Below are positions 14,298 through 19,133 of a stretch of 19,133 nucleotides of DNA, piece by piece; the first letter of the stretch is position 1; each line of letters starts with the position of its first letter. This stretch comes from Cytophagales bacterium. GTDB taxonomy: Bacteria > Bacteroidota > Bacteroidia > Cytophagales > Cyclobacteriaceae. The position numbers and the translations under genes are program-made. The stretch is taken from positions 1 to 19,133 of the forward strand of contig JAHEMU010000008.1 in NCBI GenBank assembly GCA_024643485.1, read 5' to 3'. The notes beneath the pieces are model-generated. The model was given only the letters and a program-made list of their open reading frames with translations, was not told the DNA's origin and searched no databases.

Positions 14298-15607
14298 TGA
14301 GTGCATTCAAAATTCAGGGAGGAAAACGACTCTCAGGTGAAATCACACCACAGGGCGCGAAAAACGAAGCTTTGCAAATTATTTGTGCAGTGCTATTAAC
14401 AGCACAAAAAGTGGTAATCAATAATATTCCAGATATTCGAGATGTCAATAAATTGATTGATTTGCTAGGCGATATGGGGGTTAAATTAAACCGTATCGAC
14501 CGTCACACGTGTGAATTTCAAGCCGATGAGGTGGATGTTCATTTCCTTGAGTCAATGGAATACAGACAAAAAGCGGCGGCTTTAAGAGGCTCCATTATGG
14601 TTTTAGGTCCGCTACTAGCTCGTTTTGGAGGAGCTAAGATTCCCAGACCTGGGGGCGATAAAATAGGACGTAGAAGACTCGATACTCACTTCTTGGGATT
14701 TCAAAAATTAGGAGCTCGTTTTGACTTTGATGCGGATTCCGCCTTCTATACCATCGATGCTCAACAATTAAAGGGAAGTTTTATACTCCTTGATGAGGCT
14801 TCAGTAACTGGAACTGCAAATATTGTTATGACCGCTGTTCTTTCTGAAGGAGAAACAGTCATTTATAATGCCGCTTGTGAGCCCTATATTCAGCAATTAT
14901 GCAATATGTTAATTCGAATGGGAGCCGAAATATCTGGCGTTGGTTCCAATCGAATTACAATAAATGGAGTAAAAGAGTTAGGTGGAACAGACCACACCAT
15001 GCTTCCTGATATGATAGAAATAGGAAGTTTTATTGGTTTGGCGGCCATGACAAAATCAGAATTAACGATAAAAAATGCCCGTGTAGATATGCTCGGGTTA
15101 ATTCCTGATGTTTTCAAACGATTAGGTATTAAACTTGAGATTCGCGGCGATGATATTTTCATTCCTGCTCAAGAAAGCTACCAGATTGAAACATTTATTG
15201 ACGGATCTATTATGACCGTTGCCGATGCTCCTTGGCCTGGTTTTACTCCAGACTTATTGAGTATTGTTTTGGTAGTTGCTACTCAGGCAAAAGGTACTGT
15301 TCTAATTCATCAAAAGATGTTTGAGAGTAGGTTGTTCTTTGTGGATAAACTTATTGATATGGGAGCACAAATTATTTTATGTGACCCACATCGTGCTACT
15401 GTCATTGGATTGGACAGGAAAGTGCCGTTGAGAGGAATAAAAATGACCAGCCCAGATATACGTGCGGGAGTTTCCTTATTAATCGCAGCTCTCTCCGCTT
15501 CTGGCGAAAGTACCATATTTAACGTTGAACAAATCGATCGTGGATATCAAATGATAGACGAGCGGTTAAACAAGTTAGGTGCTGTAATAGAGCGAATCGA
15601 AGGGTAA
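14297..15607 (+). CDS. murA: UDP-N-acetylglucosamine 1-carboxyvinyltransferase MurA, Cys-to-Asp form
   Basis: MurA catalyses the first committed step of peptidoglycan synthesis, transfer of enolpyruvate from PEP to UDP-GlcNAc, in the cytoplasm. The 436-residue length is normal. G-A-K-N (Lys22, Asn23) binds substrate. L-R-G-S-I-M-V-L-G-P-L-L-A-R-F matches the family core. The flexible loop reads P-R-P-G-G-D-K-I-G-R-R, so Asp121 occupies the position of E. coli Cys115, the residue alkylated by fosfomycin. Asp318 in G-F-T-P-D corresponds to the catalytic Asp305, and R388 in D-I-R-A-G to Arg397. The H-I-D-R-G-Y-type C-terminal motif appears as Q-I-D-R-G-Y. It is the last gene of the uvrD unit, with its ATG sharing a base with the preceding stop, and is convergent with pth at 12 bp. 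Confidence 0.97.
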   Translation: MSAFKIQGGKRLSGEITPQGAKNEALQIICAVLLTAQKVVINNIPDIRDVNKLIDLLGDMGVKLNRIDRHTCEFQADEVDVHFLESMEYRQKAAALRGSIMVLGPLLARFGGAKIPRPGGDKIGRRRLDTHFLGFQKLGARFDFDADSAFYTIDAQQLKGSFILLDEASVTGTANIVMTAVLSEGETVIYNAACEPYIQQLCNMLIRMGAEISGVGSNRITINGVKELGGTDHTMLPDMIEIGSFIGLAAMTKSELTIKNARVDMLGLIPDVFKRLGIKLEIRGDDIFIPAQESYQIETFIDGSIMTVADAPWPGFTPDLLSIVLVVATQAKGTVLIHQKMFESRLFFVDKLIDMGAQIILCDPHRATVIGLDRKVPLRGIKMTSPDIRAGVSLLIAALSASGESTIFNVEQIDRGYQMIDERLNKLGAVIERIEG

Positions 15608-15619
15608 AATTAGCCTCAA

Positions 15620-16180
15620 CTATTTATTGTATTGGGTCATCGTTTGTGAAATTCCAATGGTACCAAATGAAAGAATCATTTCTACCGCTTTGTGAATTGC
15701 GAATGGCAATTCTTTTTCTTCTTCCTTTTTGAAATTACTCAATACGTAATCCGCTTGTCGGCCTTTTGAAAAATCATCACCAACTCCGAATCGAAGTCGG
15801 GCATACTCTTGTGTGCCCAAAAGTTCTTCAATATTTTTAAGGCCATTGTGGCCGGCTGCAGAGCCTTTTTGACGCATTCTTAAGGTAGCAAATGGTAACG
15901 CAATGTCATCCACTACGACAAGTACATTTTCTAATGAAATAGAAAGTTCTTGCATCCAAAGACGAACCGCCTTTCCACTCAGGTTCATGTAGGTAGTAGG
16001 TTTGATTAAATGAAATGCGCGCCCTTTGAATTTGAAGGAAGTCACCATCGCTTGACGAGACAATTCAAAATTAATCTTGTGATCCTGAGCAAGCTGATCG
16101 AGCACTTTAAAACCAATATTGTGTCGGGTATTTTCGTATTCGTTACCAATATTCCCCAAACCGACGATAAGGTATTTCAT
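15620..16180 (-). CDS. pth: Peptidyl-tRNA hydrolase (bacterial Pth)
   Basis: Pth cleaves the ester bond of peptidyl-tRNAs dropped from stalled ribosomes and recycles the tRNA; it is normally essential. The 186-residue length fits. The start M-K-Y-L-I-V-G-L-G-N-I-G is canonical. The catalytic His20 lies in N-T-R-H-N-I-G, Asn10 in G-L-G-N, Asn66 in P-T-T-Y-M-N-L-S-G, Asp91/Asp92 in V-V-V-D-D-I-A-L-P, and Asn112 in A-G-H-N-G-L-K-N-I. F-G-V-G-D-D-F is the expected R-x-G-I-G-like segment. It is the third gene of the prs-rplY-pth cluster, separated from rplY by 72 bp that contain a terminator-like hairpin, so it may be expressed by partial read-through. Confidence 0.97.
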   Translation of the reverse strand: MKYLIVGLGNIGNEYENTRHNIGFKVLDQLAQDHKINFELSRQAMVTSFKFKGRAFHLIKPTTYMNLSGKAVRLWMQELSISLENVLVVVDDIALPFATLRMRQKGSAAGHNGLKNIEELLGTQEYARLRFGVGDDFSKGRQADYVLSNFKKEEEKELPFAIHKAVEMILSFGTIGISQTMTQYNK

Positions 16181-16204
16181 AATAATTGGGTTTCAATTAA
16201 AGTA

Positions 16205-16230
16205 AAAGAGGCTGTATTAACAGCCTCTTT
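16205..16230 (-). terminator. Hairpin terminator or attenuator between rplY and pth
   Basis: A perfect 11-bp inverted repeat, AAAGAGGCTGT / ACAGCCTCTTT (16205-16215 with 16220-16230), surrounds the tetraloop ATTA. On the minus strand it is followed by TTTTAC and an A/T-rich run. The U-tract is short, so termination is probably partial. It lies after the rplY stop and before the pth start. Confidence 0.65.
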
Positions 16231-16252
16231 AATTTTTCTTAGAAAGAAATGA

Positions 16253-16870
16253 TTATGCTTCAGTTTCTCCCTCAGTTTCTGCTCCTTCAGCTGCTTCATC
16301 ATCAGCTGTATCCATTTTACCTCTAAGCGCTCTAGGAACCTCAACCACTGCAATTGATGCAATTGGTGAATCCTGGATTTCATAGTTTTCTGTTTGCACA
16401 GAACCTACTTTTAGTGCTTTGTGGAAATCAAGATTGGTGATATCAACGGTGATAAAATCAGGCATATCCTTAGGAAGTGCTTTTACCGCTAATTTTCTAC
16501 GTTTTTTCACTAAGGTACCCCCTTTAGTAACTCCTTTTGATGTTCCTACAAAGTGAACTGGTACATTCATCTTAACAAATTTATCTTCAAATAATTGAAG
16601 GAAATCTGCGTGAAGAATAACCTCACTCACTGGGTGGAACTGAATGTCCTGCAAAATTGCATGATATTCTTTACCTTCGATGTTAAGGTTAACAAAGTGG
16701 GCTTCATCAGTATAAACTAAGTCTTTAAACTGGAATGCTGGTGCGTAGAAGTGGATTTGTTGTCCTCCACCGTAAACTACACATGGAACATTACCTTCGT
16801 TTCTTAGTTGTTTAGACTGAGTTTTGCCAAGATTTGCTCTGTTATACCCTATAATCTCAACATTTTTCAT
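16253..16870 (-). CDS. rplY: 50S ribosomal protein L25/general stress protein Ctc
   Basis: This 205-residue two-domain bL25 protein of the Ctc/TL5 type binds 5S rRNA in the large ribosomal subunit and is stress-induced in some bacteria. The N-terminal 5S-binding domain (about 1-92) carries R-x-N-L-G-K-x-x-S-K-x-L-R-N-E-G-N-V-P-C-V-V-Y-G-G-G and the segment I-Q-F-H-P-V-S-E-V-I-L-H-A-D-F-L-Q. The C-terminal TL5 beta domain (about 93-185) has V-P-V-H-F-V-G-T-S-K-G-V-x-x-G-G-T-L. An acidic tail (D-T-A-D-D-E-A-A-E-G-A-E-T-E-G-E-T-E-A) ends the protein, as in many Bacteroidota copies. It lies 11 bp after prs on the same strand. This prs-ctc-pth order is widespread. Confidence 0.96.
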   Translation of the reverse strand: MKNVEIIGYNRANLGKTQSKQLRNEGNVPCVVYGGGQQIHFYAPAFQFKDLVYTDEAHFVNLNIEGKEYHAILQDIQFHPVSEVILHADFLQLFEDKFVKMNVPVHFVGTSKGVTKGGTLVKKRRKLAVKALPKDMPDFITVDITNLDFHKALKVGSVQTENYEIQDSPIASIAVVEVPRALRGKMDTADDEAAEGAETEGETEA

Positions 16871-16881
16871 AGTGTGTATAA

Positions 16882-17811
16882 TTATGGATTAATAAATAAT
16901 GAACTAATAGATGAATTCTCGTGGATGTTTCTAATTGCTTTCGCCATTAGATCTGCCACGGTTAATACTTTTATTTTTGAACTCGGCTTTGTTGGAAGCG
17001 TATCGGCAACGACCAACTCCTCCAAAACAGAATTTTCTACATTTTCATAAGCTTTCCCTGAAAGTACAGGGTGAGTACATACTGCTCGTACTGAAGTTGC
17101 TCCGTTATCCATTAATAATTGAGCCGCTTTACATAAGGTTCCTCCTGTATCTACTAAATCATCAACCAAAACCACGTCTTTTCCTCTTACATCACCAATC
17201 AATCGCATGGTTGCAACTTCATTAGCGCGTTCTCTGTGTTTATCACAAACAACTAGTTCAGCTGAAAAGAATTTAGCGAAACTTCGTACGCGTTTAACTC
17301 CCCCTACATCAGGAGAAGCAAATACTAAGTTTTTAAGGTTTAAGGAACGCAAATAAGGAACAAAAATCGCAGTACCATCAAGGTGATCAACTGGAATGTC
17401 AAAAAATCCTTGAATTTGATCCGCATGTAAGTCCATGGTCACAATTCGGTCAGCTCCAGCGGCACTCAACAAATTGGCCATCATCTTCGCAGCAATTGGC
17501 ACTCTAGGTTTATCCTTTCTATCTTGGCGTGCATAGCCAAAATAAGGAATAACAACCGTAGTAGAGTGAGCGCTTGCTCGGTTGCTTGCGTCAATCATCA
17601 ATAACAATTCCATGAAATTATCAGAGGGAGGATTGGTTGATTGGATGATGAAAACGTCATTCCCTCTCACTGATTCATTCAACACAGGACAAATTTCACC
17701 GTCACTGAAAACTTGCAAATTCGATTGTCCCAGTGGAGTACCGAATGATTTAGCAATATTTTCGGAAAGATAGAGTGAGTTTTTCCCACTGAATATTTTC
17801 ACCTGTGTCAT
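16882..17811 (-). CDS. prs: Ribose-phosphate pyrophosphokinase (PRPP synthetase)
   Basis: Prs transfers pyrophosphate from ATP to ribose 5-phosphate, making PRPP for purine, pyrimidine, histidine and NAD synthesis. The 309-residue class I length is standard. F-S-D-G-E-I is at 35-40; the ATP-site motif Y-A-R-Q-D-R-K at 93-99; the catalytic His129 is in M-D-L-H-A-D-Q-I-Q-G-F-F; the PRPP-binding loop V-V-L-V-D-D-L-V-D-T-G-G-T is at 213-225. The first gene of the prs-rplY-pth unit, it has a perfect -7 promoter element 24 bp upstream of its ATG. A convergent terminator was not found after pth. Confidence 0.98.
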   Translation of the reverse strand: MTQVKIFSGKNSLYLSENIAKSFGTPLGQSNLQVFSDGEICPVLNESVRGNDVFIIQSTNPPSDNFMELLLMIDASNRASAHSTTVVIPYFGYARQDRKDKPRVPIAAKMMANLLSAAGADRIVTMDLHADQIQGFFDIPVDHLDGTAIFVPYLRSLNLKNLVFASPDVGGVKRVRSFAKFFSAELVVCDKHRERANEVATMRLIGDVRGKDVVLVDDLVDTGGTLCKAAQLLMDNGATSVRAVCTHPVLSGKAYENVENSVLEELVVADTLPTKPSSKIKVLTVADLMAKAIRNIHENSSISSLFINP

Positions 17812-17834
17812 AGTGCTTTTTGATTTTTGAGGTG

Positions 17835-17842
17835 CAAAGGTA
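17835..17842 (-). promoter_or_regulatory. -7 promoter element TACCTTTG for prs-rplY-pth
   Basis: Read on the minus strand the sequence is TACCTTTG, a perfect TAnnTTTG. A TTG on the same strand (plus coordinates 17866-17868) lies 23 nt upstream, within the accepted 17-23 nt range for the -33 element. The implied leader before the prs ATG (17811) is about 20 nt. Confidence 0.7.
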
Positions 17843-17916
17843 AGAGAAAAAACAGAAAACTAAAACAATGGTGAGTATTAAAATTACACGAAACACAAGT
17901 CTCAAAAAGTTCGAAT

Positions 17917-17979
17917 AATTAGTGTATTTGGTTAAATTATTTTTAAAATTAATAATTTTATTTTCGCAAAATTAGTGTA
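17917..17979. repeat. Pair of direct repeats AATTAGTGTA flanking a candidate promoter
   Basis: AATTAGTGTA occurs at 17917-17926 and again at 17970-17979. Between them lie an 8-bp inverted repeat (AAATTATT 17934-17941 with AATAATTT 17951-17958) and a one-mismatch -7 element, TATTTTCG (17959-17966), for the lipoprotein gene. This could be an operator arrangement, but the region is A/T rich. Confidence 0.35.
17959..17966 (+). promoter_or_regulatory. Candidate -7 element TATTTTCG for the lipoprotein gene
   Basis: One mismatch from TAnnTTTG, about 69 bp before the chosen ATG. No well-spaced TTG was seen. Confidence 0.35.
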
Positions 17980-18034
17980 CAATAGGTAAGTTTGTTAAAT
18001 GTTAAATTTAAATGTTGTCTTAAACTTTAGTAAA

Positions 18035-18712
18035 ATGATGAAGAAAAATGTAAAATGGATGGGAGTAATGTTTTTTGCTCTCACGATTTTGGTTTCATGT
18101 AAGGATGATGGGCCAGTATCTAAAATTTGGAGCGGAAAAGATATAACGTTTACCAGGGCCGCGGATGTTGATTGGACTTTGCCAGAAAATCAAGATTATC
18201 TTTCCAAGAAGGTATCTATTACTCGACAATCTAATGGTGCGATTTATAACTACACTTTTTGGCAGGATACATTTGGTGAAGATGCTACTTTCGATGATCT
18301 GTATGCCGACTTTTGGAACGATATAGATCCACTTGTTAACAAGGATTTTGTTCCAGTGGGTGGTGTTCATGGGGTGAGATTTGCTATTCTTGATAATACA
18401 GGTTCAACGGGATGGCCTGAAACGTTTGATTTATACGGAACATTAGGCGATCCAACCAACTTTTATAGTTTACATTCAATTGCCACTATGATTTCACAAC
18501 TAAACAATGGTAATTTAGTTGTATCTGTACCGGATGATTTTAGTGTAACCATTGAAGGTGGTAACAACGAAAGCGGGACGAATATGCCGGCTTTAGTAGG
18601 TAAAAAGCTTGGTGTTTGGCTGGTAGAGGAGGACCGATACCTAACCCTATCATTCACTGATTGGGGTTCTGGAGGATCAGGAAGTTTTGCATATACGCGC
18701 TCTACTAGGTAG
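18035..18712 (+). CDS. Hypothetical lipoprotein, probably surface exposed
   Basis: From the ATG at 18035 the 225-residue product starts M-M-K-K-N-V-K-W, then a hydrophobic stretch and the lipobox L-V-S-C with Cys22 as the lipidated residue. The mature end C-K-D-D-G fits the K-(D/E)2 lipoprotein export signal described in Capnocytophaga and other Bacteroidota, which directs lipoproteins to the cell surface. An in-frame ATG at 17999 would put 12 extra residues before the signal peptide, so I rejected it. The mature domain is mostly strand-like and rich in aromatic residues and Gly/Asp (D-V-D-W-T-L-P-E-N, R-Y-L-T-L-S-F-T-D-W-G-S-G-G-S-G). I do not recognise a family. It stands alone, divergent from prs, and ends before a strong terminator. 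Confidence 0.82.
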   Translation: MMKKNVKWMGVMFFALTILVSCKDDGPVSKIWSGKDITFTRAADVDWTLPENQDYLSKKVSITRQSNGAIYNYTFWQDTFGEDATFDDLYADFWNDIDPLVNKDFVPVGGVHGVRFAILDNTGSTGWPETFDLYGTLGDPTNFYSLHSIATMISQLNNGNLVVSVPDDFSVTIEGGNNESGTNMPALVGKKLGVWLVEEDRYLTLSFTDWGSGGSGSFAYTRSTR

Positions 18713-18734
18713 TTTTTAAACATATTTGATTTGT

Positions 18735-18771
18735 AAAAAGTCCCATTGTTTCGATAATGGGACTTTTTTTT
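18735..18771 (+). terminator. Strong intrinsic terminator with UUCG loop after the lipoprotein gene
   Basis: A perfect 13-bp inverted repeat, AAAAAGTCCCATT (18735-18747) with AATGGGACTTTTT (18756-18768), can close to a TTCG tetraloop at 18750-18753 through a G-U and a U-A pair. It runs directly into a T-tract ending at 18771. The A-run on the left arm could allow weak function on the minus strand too. Confidence 0.92.
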
Positions 18772-18802
18772 GTTAAATTGAATGATCTAAAAACTAAATA
18801 CT

Positions 18803-19133
18803 ATGAGCTTAGGAAAGAAAATTTTAATCGGATTGGTAGTGGTTATTGCCATCCCTTTAATTGCCGCTTTATTTGTAAAAGGTGAATATCACGTCGAACG
18901 GCAGATCACCCTTAGTATTCCGAAAACTGAGGTGTTTGGTTATATAAAATACCTTAAAAATCAGAATGATTTCAGTAAATGGGCTACCATGGATCCGGAT
19001 ATGAAAAAGACTTTTACTGGTGAAGATGGAACTGTGGGTTTCGTATCAAGATGGGAAAGTGAAAACGATGATGTAGGAGTAGGTGAACAAGAAATTTTGA
19101 AAATCTCAGAGGGTGAACGCATTGATTTTGAAT
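18803..19133 (+). CDS. SRPBCC (START-like) protein with N-terminal membrane anchor, 3' end cut by window
   Basis: The frame opens at the ATG at 18803 and is still open at the last base, giving 110 visible residues. A basic start (M-S-L-G-K-K) is followed by a single hydrophobic helix (about 7-23), then V-K-G-E-Y-H-V-E-R-Q-I-T-L-S-I-P-K-T-E-V-F-G-Y-I. That segment is typical of membrane-anchored SRPBCC/polyketide-cyclase-like proteins. F-S-K-W-A-T-M-D-P-D and the repeated Gly-rich strands agree. The fold holds a hydrophobic ligand cavity, and the ligand is unknown. The gene lies 31 bp after the preceding terminator, so it should have its own promoter, but no clear -7 box was found. Confidence 0.82.
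   Translation, partial: MSLGKKILIGLVVVIAIPLIAALFVKGEYHVERQITLSIPKTEVFGYIKYLKNQNDFSKWATMDPDMKKTFTGEDGTVGFVSRWESENDDVGVGEQEILKISEGERIDFE

Noticed and set aside
17999..18034. Upstream ATG giving a 12-residue extension of the lipoprotein
   Set aside because: It would place a hydrophobic non-signal segment before an otherwise ideal lipoprotein signal peptide starting at 18035.

Overview
The window looks like a chromosomal segment from a member of the Bacteroidota, probably a marine Cytophagales- or Flavobacteriia-like bacterium. The base composition is A+T rich. There are almost no Shine-Dalgarno sequences, and several genes are preceded by the Bacteroidota -7 promoter element TAnnTTTG. Family-level markers agree: a DUF4290 gene beside murA, a prs-rplY(ctc)-pth cluster, a DUF3109 protein, and a lipoprotein whose mature end starts C-K-D-D. 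I see no tRNA, rRNA, CRISPR array, insertion sequence or prophage. Most of the content is housekeeping.

Layout. 1-408 is the end of an ABC-transporter permease that converges on recA (479-1504, minus) across a shared hairpin terminator. A 281-bp A/T-rich gap follows. Then come an exported probable outer-membrane barrel protein (1786-2904) and an overlapping PF10023-type zinc aminopeptidase (2883-3920). A clear promoter at 3981-3988 begins a PhoB/PhoR-like two-component pair (4005-5719), followed by a Tat-exported SGNH hydrolase (5753-6469). That gene ends head-on against a short RecQ helicase (6466-8391, minus). A divergent promoter serves an atypical SDR-like NAD(P)-binding protein (8475-9143).

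The 555-bp stretch 9144-9698 is the least ordinary part. It holds an unrecognised 56-codon ORF (9375-9545), preceded by a perfect dyad and followed by a strong intrinsic terminator. Next is a COG3618-type amidohydrolase (9699-10532), convergent with a cysteine-rich DUF3109 protein (minus). Divergent from DUF3109 is a tight plus-strand run: UvrD/PcrA helicase, DUF4290 protein and MurA (11363-15607). The MurA has Asp in place of the fosfomycin-target Cys. It converges on the minus-strand unit prs -> rplY -> pth (17811 to 15620), which has a perfect -7 box ahead of prs and an internal hairpin between rplY and pth. The window closes with a probable surface lipoprotein (18035-18712), a UUCG-capped terminator, and the 5' part of a membrane-anchored SRPBCC protein that runs off the end.

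How the genes relate. RecA, RecQ and UvrD are DNA-repair enzymes but sit in three separate units. MurA (peptidoglycan precursor), Prs (PRPP), RplY (ribosome) and Pth (peptidyl-tRNA recycling) are core metabolism and translation. The envelope-facing genes are the ABC permease, barrel protein, aminopeptidase, histidine kinase, SGNH hydrolase, lipoprotein and SRPBCC protein. No multi-gene novel system is evident. The best candidates for something undescribed are the 56-codon ORF with its own terminator and the overlapping barrel-aminopeptidase pair.
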